NCBI RefSeq assembly: GCF_001189235.2
Contig: NZ_LFIP02000004.1
Span: 124,001 to 188,000, forward strand
Origin: Bradyrhizobium embrapense
GTDB lineage: Bacteria; Pseudomonadota; Alphaproteobacteria; Rhizobiales; Xanthobacteraceae
DNA: 64,000 bases
Reading direction: 5' to 3'
Of the stretch, positions 35,524 to 43,656 are shown one piece after another (the first letter of the stretch is position 1; each line of letters opens with the position of its first letter). The translations under genes and the position numbers were made by a program. The notes beneath the pieces are model-generated. The model saw only the letters and a list, made by a program, of their open reading frames with translations. It did not search any database and had not been told where the DNA came from.

Positions 35524-35769
35524 TCAGTCGACGAACTGGGCGCCGAATTCGTGCCCGATCCGCCAGGCCAGGCGGCACTGGCGCGGACTGCCGCTCGACA
35601 GGATGATGGTGAATTCCGGCGGAATCTCCAGATATTCAGCGATCACCTTGACGCCGCCGGCCGAGATATCGGTGATCATGCAGTCGCGCGGCAACGACCC
35701 TGCGCCCAATTGAATTTTGGCGACGCTCCGGCACTCACGGCGTTCGCTCTTGCGGCGATTGACAAACAT
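35524..35769 (-). CDS. PilZ domain protein
   Basis: 81 residues from ATG at 35769. The upstream in-frame extension lacks coding character, and MFVNRRKSERRECRSVAKIQ is the usual start of rhizobial PilZ proteins. RRKSERR supplies the RxxxR half and DISAGGVKV the D/NxSxxG half of the cyclic-di-GMP binding motif. A single-domain c-di-GMP effector; partner unknown. Its closeness to the tad genes suggests a role in attachment. Confidence 0.88.
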   Translation of the reverse strand: MFVNRRKSERRECRSVAKIQLGAGSLPRDCMITDISAGGVKVIAEYLEIPPEFTIILSSGSPRQCRLAWRIGHEFGAQFVD

Positions 35770-36101
35770 CCTGATCCCCAAGCCCTTTTCTGGATAGCTT
35801 CTCGGCTGGACAGCTCTCTCGTTCCTACCGTCATAACGAGGAAAGATTGGAAACTGCCTAGCGGAACCAATCGCAATTGATCGGTCATGTTCGAGATTCA
35901 TTTACCGGGCGCGCCTCGTCGTCGTCGAACCATGAAGCCGGGCCCAGGTTGCCACTGACCCCGGTGCCTCAATCGGGGACCTCCTTCGTTACCGGCCTCT
36001 CCACCAGCCAGTTCCAAACGTGAACAAAAAGGGGTTGATCCCAGGTCATTTGGCGATAGCGTGACCCCTTCGACTCGAATTTGCCGGGATATCAGAGAAG
36101 T
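35770..36101. other. Divergent control region between PilZ and Na/Pi cotransporter genes
   Basis: About 330 bases without a supported gene. A long-range inverted pair AAGGGGT/ACCCCTT spans about 36030-36071 just before the cotransporter start. No confident promoter was assigned. Confidence 0.4.
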
Positions 36102-37784
36102 ATGGGAAGTCTTGTTCTGCTTGATCTGATGGGGGGCGTCGCACTCCTGCTATGGGGCCTACACATGGTCCACAGCGGGATTCTGCGGGCCTTCGGGCCC
36201 GATTTGCGCCTGTTGCTGGCGAGGGCGCTGAACAACCGCTTCACCGCCCTTGGCGCCGGCCTCGGCCTGACTGCCCTGCTGCAGAGCTCGACCGCGACCG
36301 CCCTGATCACCAGTTCCTTCGCCGCCGAGGAGATCGTCAGCCTGGTGCCGGCGCTTGCGATCATGCTCGGCGCCAATATCGGCACCACACTGATCGTGCA
36401 GGTGCTGTCGTTCAACGTCGCAGCCGTGGCGCCGGTGCTGTTCATCACAGGCCTCGTCGCATTCCGCAGCGGGCCGCGCTCTCGGATCAAGGATCTCGGC
36501 CGCGTCTCGATCGGCCTCGGCCTGATGCTGCTCGCGCTGCATATCCTGCTCGACACCATGGTGCCGGCCGAGAATGCCCCAGGCGTGCGGGTATTCCTGA
36601 ACGCGATCACCGGCGATCCCGTGCTCTGCATCGTGATCGGCGCAGTCGTGACCTGGCTGGTCCATTCCAGCGTCGCCAGCGTGCTGCTGGTGATGTCGCT
36701 CGCCTATTCGCAGTTCGTCTCGCCCTATGCCGCGTTCGCGCTCGTACTCGGCGCCAATCTCGGCAGCGCCATCAATCCGCTGATGGAGGGTGCGCGACGC
36801 GACAATCCGGCGAGCTACCGCCTGCCGGTCGGCAACCTCGTCAACCGTGTCGTCGGCATCCTGCTGGTGGTGCCGTTCCTGCGCCCGATCACCGAGCAGA
36901 TTTACGCCTGGCAGCCCGACCTCGCCAAGGCGACCGCGCTGTTCCACATCACCTTCAACGTTGCGACCGCGCTGCTGTTCATCGGCGCGCTCGACCACAT
37001 GGCGCGTCTGCTCGAGCGCCTGTTGCCCAAGCGTGCGCAGGAGACCGATCCGTCGCGGCCACGCTATCTCGACGAGAGCGCGCTGGAGACGCCTTCGCTC
37101 GCGCTCGCCGATGCCGCGCGCGAGGTGCTGCACATGGGCGACCACGCCGAGGCCATGTTGCGCAAGGTGATGGCAGCGATGCTGACCAACGATCGCGCGC
37201 TGGTCGACCAGGTGTCGAAGATGGACAACACCGTCGACCGGCTGAACGAGGCGATCAAGCTTTACGTCACGAAGCTCACCCGGGGCAGCCTGGACGAGCG
37301 CGAGGGGCAGCGCGCCATGGAGATCGTCGCGTTCGCGATCAATCTCGAGCATATCGGCGACATCGTCGACAAGAATCTGAGCGAGCTCGCGACCAAGAAG
37401 ATCAAGCACCGCGTGCAATTCTCGGCCGAAGGCGGCGAAGAGCTGTCGGCATTCCACAAGCGAACGATCGACTCGCTGCGGATCGCGTTCGGCGTGTTCA
37501 TGTCGGGCGACGCCGCCGAGGCGCGTAAATTGCTGACCGAGAAGGCGGCGCTGCGCGCGGCCGAACTTGCCGCCGTCGAGCGCCATCTGGAGCGCTTGCG
37601 CGAAGGCCGGCCGGAGACCATCGAGACCACCTCGCTGCATCTCGACGTGCTGCGCGACCTTCGCCGCATCCATTCGCACATCTGCTCGGTCGCTTATCCC
37701 GTGCTCGACGCCGCGGGCGAGACTGTCGCCGATCGTGAGAATGCGGTCGACGCAGCGGAACTTCCGGCGCCCGGGCGGCCGTGA
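36102..37784 (+). CDS. Na/Pi cotransporter family protein with PhoU-like domain
   Basis: 560 residues from ATG at 36102 (a TTG 7 codons earlier is possible). Duplicated Na/Pi-cotransporter repeats carry the QSSTATALITSSF and GANIGTTLIVQVLSF motifs in the first half, and WLVHSSVASVLLVMSLAYS and GANLGSAINPLMEG in the second. A cytoplasmic PhoU-type helical domain follows (about 345-530, KMDNTVDRLNEAIKLYVTKL). It imports phosphate using the sodium gradient or exports excess phosphate. It stands alone, with no pho regulatory gene nearby. Confidence 0.92.
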   Translation: MGSLVLLDLMGGVALLLWGLHMVHSGILRAFGPDLRLLLARALNNRFTALGAGLGLTALLQSSTATALITSSFAAEEIVSLVPALAIMLGANIGTTLIVQVLSFNVAAVAPVLFITGLVAFRSGPRSRIKDLGRVSIGLGLMLLALHILLDTMVPAENAPGVRVFLNAITGDPVLCIVIGAVVTWLVHSSVASVLLVMSLAYSQFVSPYAAFALVLGANLGSAINPLMEGARRDNPASYRLPVGNLVNRVVGILLVVPFLRPITEQIYAWQPDLAKATALFHITFNVATALLFIGALDHMARLLERLLPKRAQETDPSRPRYLDESALETPSLALADAAREVLHMGDHAEAMLRKVMAAMLTNDRALVDQVSKMDNTVDRLNEAIKLYVTKLTRGSLDEREGQRAMEIVAFAINLEHIGDIVDKNLSELATKKIKHRVQFSAEGGEELSAFHKRTIDSLRIAFGVFMSGDAAEARKLLTEKAALRAAELAAVERHLERLREGRPETIETTSLHLDVLRDLRRIHSHICSVAYPVLDAAGETVADRENAVDAAELPAPGRP

Positions 37785-37802
37785 TCAAACTTGCGTTCGA
37801 GA

Positions 37803-39595
37803 CTACGTCGGCGGCCGGTGGTCGGAGCCAGGCTGCGGATGCGGAAGGGCCGAGACAGCGGCAAGCTGGTTGATGCTGTCGCGCTGGCGGTCGAAAGCCC
37901 CGAGCAGATCGCCTTGCAGCAGCCGGCCGCCTGACAATTTCATCCGCAGCGGATCGACGTTGCGGCCGTTGATCCGCACCTCGTAATAGAGATGCGGTCC
38001 GGTCGAGAGCCCCGTCGATCCGACATAGGCAATCGTCTCGCCCTGACGAACCCGGTCTCCGATCTTGAGCCCCGGTGGGATGTTCGCGATGTGGGCATAG
38101 GTGGTCTCGTAGCCGCGATCGTGACGCACGCGGATATATCTCCCGTAGCCGCGTTCGTAGCCTTCGGTCTCGACGACGCCGGCGCCCGCGGCCGCGATCG
38201 GCGAGCCATATGGCGCCGCATAATCCACGCCCTCATGGAAGCGGCGGTCGCCGAGAATCGGATGGATGCGCCAGCCAAACCCGTCGCCGAGGCGCCCGCT
38301 GACGACCGGCTTGCGCAGCAGGAATTTGGTGACGGATTGGCCGTCCTCGTCATAGAAATCCGAACTGCCGTCGTCCGGCGCCGTGAAGCGATAGTAGCGG
38401 CGCGCCTGCCCGCCGGCCGTCAAGTCGATGAAGACCAGCTCCGGCTGGCCAATGTCGTTGGGAGCATAGATGAGGTTGGCGACGTCGGCCTCGCCGAGCG
38501 GCTCGTCGAGATCGAAATCGCGGCCGCAAAGCCGCATCAGCTCAGCAACGATACCCTCGTCGACGTGGTTGGAGCGTGCAAGCGCGCTAAGGCCATCACG
38601 CAGCGTCTCGCCTGGAGCGGCTTGGGTGTTGATCGACTGACGCAACAACCCGTTCGAGGAGGCGACATCCGGCTGTTCCGGCACGATCGCCTGGTACTGG
38701 CCGCCATCAGTGCGACCGACGGCGGACACGCTGGAATCCGCTCTTTCGATTGACACTCTGGCGACCCGGCCGCGCGGCGACCCGGCCTCTTCGCCCTGTT
38801 CGATGATCGTGATCTTCTCGCCGCCGGACAGCGTTTCCTGACCGCGAGGCGACGGGAAAGCGGCAAGGATCGCCGGTGCATCTTCCGCAGCCGCGGTGAG
38901 TGCCCGCAGAATGGCCAACAGCGTGTCACCGGCTCTGGCGATGATGACGTGCCGATGGCGATGCGACGTCGAAGGAGACTTCGGAAGGCGGGTAACGTTG
39001 ACCGCCTCACCGATCGGAGAAGGCTGGTGCGGCACGTCCTCATCCGCAGCATAGGCGCTGGTGCCGCCGGGCAGCTCGGGGCGCAATGGACCCGCCCGTA
39101 TGATGGCTGGCAACTCCAGCGGCGAACTCGCGCGCTGATCGTCCTTACCGTCTCCCTGAGCTTCGGCACGACGGTCCTGTTGCGGCCCGGGATCGATCTC
39201 CGCAAGCCGCGCAGACACGCGGGTGAATCGACGGACCGAGCCGGCATCGCTGAGCTGCTCGATCTTGACAGCGGTTGCATTGCCTTGCGCGCCAAGCCTC
39301 CGATCCAAGCGGTCGCCGCGCCGCGCTTCGTCGACCACCTGCCCCGTGAAACGTGGCAGTGAGACGACCGGCGAGACAGCGATTGGGCGTGATCGCCAAA
39401 TGCCCCGCGAAGTGCGCCAGCAAGCAAGGCGATGGCGGCGGCCCCGATCAGAATCGTCCCCGCCATCCAGCGGATACTGATTGCGCGCCGGTCCGGCAGT
39501 TCGTGCTTGCCGGTCAGCGGCGGCTGGTCGAACAGCGGGACGTCGCGGACGCTCGATCGATAACCACCCTTCGTCGCTTCGCCACCGCCGTTCAT
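37803..39595 (-). pseudogene. M23 family (LytM-type) peptidoglycan endopeptidase, frame broken near the N-terminus
   Basis: The gene appears to start at ATG 39595 (GAGGGG upstream): MNGGGEATKGGYRSSVRDVP and a membrane segment WMAGTILIGAAAIALLAGAL lie in this frame. The rest of the protein, from about SLPRFTGQVVDEARRGD onward, is in another frame, so one base appears missing (or two added) somewhere near 39360-39410. The second frame then runs unbroken to 37803 with LysM-like, RYYRF and M23 regions: HEGVDYAAPYGSPI supplies zinc His and Asp. The final motif is GPHLYYE, where the usual HxH zinc-ligand His is Tyr. Either a sequencing error, a decayed gene or an inactive regulator of cell-wall amidases. 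Confidence 0.7.
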
Positions 39596-39787
39596 CGACG
39601 CCCCTCATCCCCTTGTGGCACGGACTCGGAATGCCGCCACGCCCACGGCGGACCGTAGATGCCATATGCCTTGGGGCGATTGTTTGACCTTGGCCCGGAT
39701 TCGGTCGCGATTGATGCTGGGCCGAGCCCAATGCTGGAATCGGTCTAGATCGCGCGGAGGCCGATCATACCGCTCGCCGCACGACGA

Positions 39788-40138
39788 TCACGACGCTCGG
39801 TTGTCGATCGTCTTCGACGCCCGTCCGCGGTTCTTCATGATCAGCATGATGTTGCGGATGTAGATCAGCGTCGCGAGCCCCTGCCCGATAATGATGACCG
39901 GCTCGCGCTTGGCGAGCCCGTAGATCAGCGTCATCAAGCCGCCGCCCATCGAGAAGAACCAGAACGCCATCGGCACCACGCTCTGGCCGGCGCGCTCGCT
40001 GGAAATCCACTGCACAAGAAAGCGCGCGGTGAAGAGCAATTGCGCGATGAGGCCGAACGCCAGCCAGAAGTCGAACTTGGCGACGAACACTTCGTAGAAA
40101 TAGGCGCTGAGTGCCTGGCCGAACTGAATCAGCATCAC
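39788..40138 (-). CDS. LpxB N-terminal-domain membrane protein
   Basis: 116 residues with three or four membrane segments. Matches the LAB_N domain (lipid-A-disaccharide synthase N-terminal): FWLAFGLIAQLLFTARFLVQ, WISSERAGQSVVPMAFWFFS, and GGGLMTLIYGLAKREPVII. Stand-alone copies occur next to ArnT/DPM-type lipid glycosylation genes and resemble small multidrug-like transporters; a role in moving a polyprenyl-linked sugar is a guess. Start ATG overlaps the stop of the GT2 gene, so it is the last gene of a four-gene operon. Confidence 0.87.
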   Translation of the reverse strand: MMLIQFGQALSAYFYEVFVAKFDFWLAFGLIAQLLFTARFLVQWISSERAGQSVVPMAFWFFSMGGGLMTLIYGLAKREPVIIIGQGLATLIYIRNIMLIMKNRGRASKTIDNRAS

Positions 40139-40911
40139 TTCACCTCGGTCACGACCGGCACTTCGGTGCCTGTCACTTCAGTGACGACCGGAGTCGGCTT
40201 TTTGCGGCGGATCAGCCACCACACGCCGGCGAGATCCATGATCCCGATCCAGAGCCGGTCGAAGAAACCATAGTTCGACACGCCGGAATGGCGCGGGCGG
40301 TCGACGACATCAACATAGGCGATTGCGAGCCCCTCGCGGCGGACCAGCGCCGGAAGGAAACGATGCAGCCCGTCGAAATAAGGCATCGCCAGAAACACCT
40401 CGCGCGGAAACGCTTTCAGGCCGCACCCGGTGTCGCGGGTGCCGTCGCGCAGGATGATGCCGCGCACGGCGTTGGCGATCCGCGATTGCAGCCTCTTGAA
40501 GCCGGTGTCCTTGCGTCCGACGCGCTGGCCCGCAGCGAGGCCTACCCGGCCATGGCCGCTCTCGATCGCCGCGATCAGGTTCGGCAGGAAGGCCGGATCG
40601 TTCTGGCCGTCACCATCGAGCGTAGCCACGATCGCCCCGCGCGCGGCGCGCACGCCGCTGCGCACGGCGGCCGACTGGCCCGATGAGACCGCGTGGCGGA
40701 GCTGCCGGAGATTGGGCCGCTGCGCCATGATCGCGCTCAGCCGTTCGCCGGTTGCGTCCGTCGAGCCGTCATTGACATAGACGATCTCGTAGGCCCAGCG
40801 TCCGTCGAGGGCGGCTGCGATCTCGGCGATCAGCGGCGCGATATTGTCCGCCTCGTTGCGCACGGGCACGACGATGGAAACGGCGACCGGCGTCTGGTCG
40901 GAAACAGGCAA
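40135..40911 (-). CDS. Family 2 glycosyltransferase (ArnC/dolichyl-phosphate-mannose synthase-like)
   Basis: About 259 residues. SIVVPVRNEADNIAPLIAEI and YVNDGSTDAT form the GT-A nucleotide-sugar site; ATLDGDGQNDPAFLPNLIAA contains the metal-binding DxD; later RDTGCGLKAFPREVF is typical of DPM/ArnC enzymes. Two or so C-terminal hydrophobic segments are replaced by one short stretch (RLWIGIMDLAGVWWLI). It charges a polyprenyl phosphate with a sugar for the ArnT-like enzyme. The start is uncertain: TTG at 40911 fits the domain, while an ATG at 41079 would overlap the PAP2 gene by nearly 100 bases. Confidence 0.86.
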   Translation of the reverse strand: MPVSDQTPVAVSIVVPVRNEADNIAPLIAEIAAALDGRWAYEIVYVNDGSTDATGERLSAIMAQRPNLRQLRHAVSSGQSAAVRSGVRAARGAIVATLDGDGQNDPAFLPNLIAAIESGHGRVGLAAGQRVGRKDTGFKRLQSRIANAVRGIILRDGTRDTGCGLKAFPREVFLAMPYFDGLHRFLPALVRREGLAIAYVDVVDRPRHSGVSNYGFFDRLWIGIMDLAGVWWLIRRKKPTPVVTEVTGTEVPVVTEVK

Positions 40912-40981
40912 TTCGGCACTCGTGGTTGATGTGGGGTTCGGCGGCTGGAACCCGCCCGATCCGGCCGCCGGGCGATCGCTT

Positions 40982-41827
40982 TTATGGGGCGAAAGCGCTC
41001 CCCGCAACCCTTTTGAGGCGGCCTTCCGACGGTCCTGACAGCGCCAACACGGTGCCATCGCGATCAATGGCGAAACCAAGGCGGCGGGCCGCGAACCAGT
41101 AACGCACGGCCATTGCGCCGATCACGCCGACCAGCGCGCCAGCCACCACGTCGCTCGGATGATGAGCCAGCAGCACGAGCCGCGTCGCGATGATGATCAG
41201 CGCATAGACCAGCATCGCGCCCCGTGCGCGTGGCCAGACCGCCGACACTGCGAAGGCCAGCGCGAATGCCGTGATCGAGTGTCCTGACGGAAAGCTCGAA
41301 TAGGCCTCCGTGCCGGCGAAATGCTGGAAGTTGAACGCATTGGCCTTGCCGCCGACAAAAGGCCGCCCGCGGCCGACGATCCACTTGATCAGTTCACCGA
41401 CCGCCACCGACAGCGCGACCGACAGGAACAGGTATTGCAGCCGCGTCCCAAAGCCGAGCAAAATCGCACGCGGTACACCACGCAGCGCGGGCGCCGCCAA
41501 TGCGACCGCAACGAGCAGCAGGCCAAGCGCGCTCAGCACATACTCGTCCTTGCCGAAATCGGTGAGTATCTTCACCCACCAGAGACCCGGCGTGCCGCGT
41601 GGCGGCATCAGGCTGATCTCGGCGACATCGACCGCATACATCAGGGTGATGATTACGGCGCCAACGGCGACGACGAGCAGGAGTGCGTGGCGCGCGGAGC
41701 GTCGCGCTGCCTCGGCCCGGCGCGAATGCGATGGGGCACGCACGAGCTGGGCAAAGGACAGCCAGACCAGCGTCAGCAATCGTCCGAAATAGTTGGCGGA
41801 TTCCGCGGTGGCTGGCGGCGCCGGCAT
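40982..41827 (-). CDS. PAP2-family membrane phosphatase
   Basis: 281 residues with about six membrane segments. The three catalytic signatures are complete: K148-WIVGR-G-R155-P, P180-SGH183, and R216-x5-H222-x3-D226. It removes phosphate from lipid phosphates such as lipid A 1-phosphate or undecaprenyl pyrophosphate at the periplasmic face. It sits between the ArnT-like and GT2 genes, one base after the former, so in this operon it probably clears or prepares the lipid A phosphate before glycosylation. Confidence 0.9.
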   Translation of the reverse strand: MPAPPATAESANYFGRLLTLVWLSFAQLVRAPSHSRRAEAARRSARHALLLVVAVGAVIITLMYAVDVAEISLMPPRGTPGLWWVKILTDFGKDEYVLSALGLLLVAVALAAPALRGVPRAILLGFGTRLQYLFLSVALSVAVGELIKWIVGRGRPFVGGKANAFNFQHFAGTEAYSSFPSGHSITAFALAFAVSAVWPRARGAMLVYALIIIATRLVLLAHHPSDVVAGALVGVIGAMAVRYWFAARRLGFAIDRDGTVLALSGPSEGRLKRVAGSAFAP

Positions 41828-41828
41828 G

Positions 41829-43493
41829 TCACTCCGTCCCTTCGGAACGGAAGATCGCGATCGAAACCGCCTTGCCCTGCGAGATGTTGTAGCCCTCGAT
41901 CCGCACCGGCGCGTTGTAGCGCAGGCCGATCGCCTCGGCGCGCTGCACGAAGGCGCGCTCGGAGCGCTGTTCGACCAGCGCGAAGCGGCAGGAGCCCTGC
42001 CCCAGGAAATCCGCAGCCCCGGATCCGTCGGTAAGCAGCGTCGACGTATCGGTCATGAACACGAGGCTCGGTTCATGGAAGCCGGCCGCCGCCGCCTTCG
42101 GGCCGACGCAGGTCACGTTGCGCAAGGCGCGCGCGACCTCCTGGCTCGGAAACACGGTGGTGAGCCGCGGCAGCACCACGCCGTAGGTGGCGCCTGCCAT
42201 CAACGCCGCGGCGATCACCGCATTGAGCAGCGAGCGCTCGGCGCGGCTATCCTCGAACATCCACCACGCGATCAGGCCGAACACCATCGCCACGGCGAAC
42301 AAGGGCCAGGCCGGAAACACCGGTTGATGGATCGCCTTGATGGCGCCGACGATCACGAGCACGGCGCCGAACGCGGGGATAGCGAACCACCATGCGGCGC
42401 CGCGCAACAGCCAGGGGGAGCGCGACAGCACACGCCGCTCCAGCGCGCCGACGGTCAGGATCGCGACCGCCGGATAGAGCGGCAGCACGTAATGCGGCAG
42501 CTTGGTCAGCACCGCCTCGAACACGATCCAGGACGGGATCAGCCAGGCCAGCAGGAACTGCGCGCCGGGCTCGCGCCGCGCGCGCCAGACTGCCGGCGCC
42601 GCAAGGCCTGCGAGCGGTGCGCCGGGCCAGAAGGTGATCCAGAACAACAGCAGATAGAGCCCGGGCGGCGCGCCGTGCGACTCCTGTGCGCCGAGTTTGC
42701 TCAGCATGTCGCCGCCGACCGAGTCGGCAAAGAAGGTTTCGCCGGCGCGCAGGAAGATCAGCACGAACCACGGCAGCACCAGCACCAAGGTCCACATCAG
42801 GCCCCAGACCGGACGCATGCGCCAGAACCAGGCCGCCGAGCGATCGAGGATCGCAAGCCCGGCCATCGCAAGGCCGACGAACATCAGAATCAGCGGGCCC
42901 TTGATCAGGATGCCGACCGCGAGCGCCGTCCAGAAGATCGCAGGCGGGGCCCATGATGGATGCGCCGGATCCTCGCCACGTTGCCAGGACAGATACACCC
43001 GCGCCATCGCGCCCATCGCCGCGGTGACCGTCAGCAGCAGCATGGCGTCGGTCTTGGCGAGCCGTGCTTCGACGCCAAGCAGCACACAGCTTGCCATCAT
43101 CAAGGCAGCCAGCACCGCCCCCTGTCGCGTCACGAAGGCAAGCGCCGTCCAATAGGTCAGCAAAACGGCGCCGATGGCGCCGATCAGGGACGGCAGGCGG
43201 TAGACCCAGATGCGGACCTGGGCGCGCGGCACCCCGAGCGCGGAGATCGTCTTCAGCGCCGCCGCCTGCATCCAGTAGATTCCGACCGGCTTCTTGTAGC
43301 GAACGTCGTCCTGGAAGCGGATGTCGACGAAGTCGCCGCTCTCGACCATCTGCTTGGTCGCCTGGGCAAAGCGAACCTCGTCGCGGTCGATCGGCGGGAT
43401 GGTAAAGAAGCCCGGCAGGAGCAGCACCAGGCAGGTCAGCGTCAGGAACAGGATCGAACGCCATTGGCTGGCCGTCGCGAACTCGAACGCCAT
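41829..43493 (-). CDS. ArnT/PMT-like membrane glycosyltransferase
   Basis: 554 residues from ATG at 43493 (AGG upstream). The GT-C fold shows IPPIDRDEVRFAQATKQMVE with the catalytic acidic loop in the first periplasmic loop, then YKKPVGIYWMQAAALK and a further ten or so membrane segments. A C-terminal periplasmic domain follows from about residue 420. It transfers a sugar from a polyprenyl-phosphate donor to an envelope acceptor such as lipid A. Bradyrhizobium lipid A is known to carry galacturonic acid and mannose, which is consistent with the operon (transferase, PAP2, GT2, LpxB-N) making such decorations. Sugar identity is inferred. Confidence 0.9.
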   Translation of the reverse strand: MAFEFATASQWRSILFLTLTCLVLLLPGFFTIPPIDRDEVRFAQATKQMVESGDFVDIRFQDDVRYKKPVGIYWMQAAALKTISALGVPRAQVRIWVYRLPSLIGAIGAVLLTYWTALAFVTRQGAVLAALMMASCVLLGVEARLAKTDAMLLLTVTAAMGAMARVYLSWQRGEDPAHPSWAPPAIFWTALAVGILIKGPLILMFVGLAMAGLAILDRSAAWFWRMRPVWGLMWTLVLVLPWFVLIFLRAGETFFADSVGGDMLSKLGAQESHGAPPGLYLLLFWITFWPGAPLAGLAAPAVWRARREPGAQFLLAWLIPSWIVFEAVLTKLPHYVLPLYPAVAILTVGALERRVLSRSPWLLRGAAWWFAIPAFGAVLVIVGAIKAIHQPVFPAWPLFAVAMVFGLIAWWMFEDSRAERSLLNAVIAAALMAGATYGVVLPRLTTVFPSQEVARALRNVTCVGPKAAAAGFHEPSLVFMTDTSTLLTDGSGAADFLGQGSCRFALVEQRSERAFVQRAEAIGLRYNAPVRIEGYNISQGKAVSIAIFRSEGTE

Positions 43494-43656
43494 GAACAGC
43501 CTGCGGCTTGAATGCGCAGGTTTTACAGACTGTTGCCCTGCTCCGAAGCGCCGGGGTTGGAGGCTATCCACCATGGGTTTCGCATACGATGAAACCGTAG
43601 CGCAAACAACCGTGCTGTTCCGCTTTCCAACCCTGCTGTTCCGCTTTCCCGCGCGA

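Noticed and set aside
36043..36071. TGATCC before the Na/Pi cotransporter as a fourth sigma-E promoter
   Set aside because: A CGTGAC-like block occurs only at 18-base spacing and lacks the CGTTnC form; treated as chance.
36159..37679. 506-codon minus-strand frame over the Na/Pi cotransporter
   Set aside because: Antisense shadow of low-complexity composition; the plus strand carries both QSS-type repeats.
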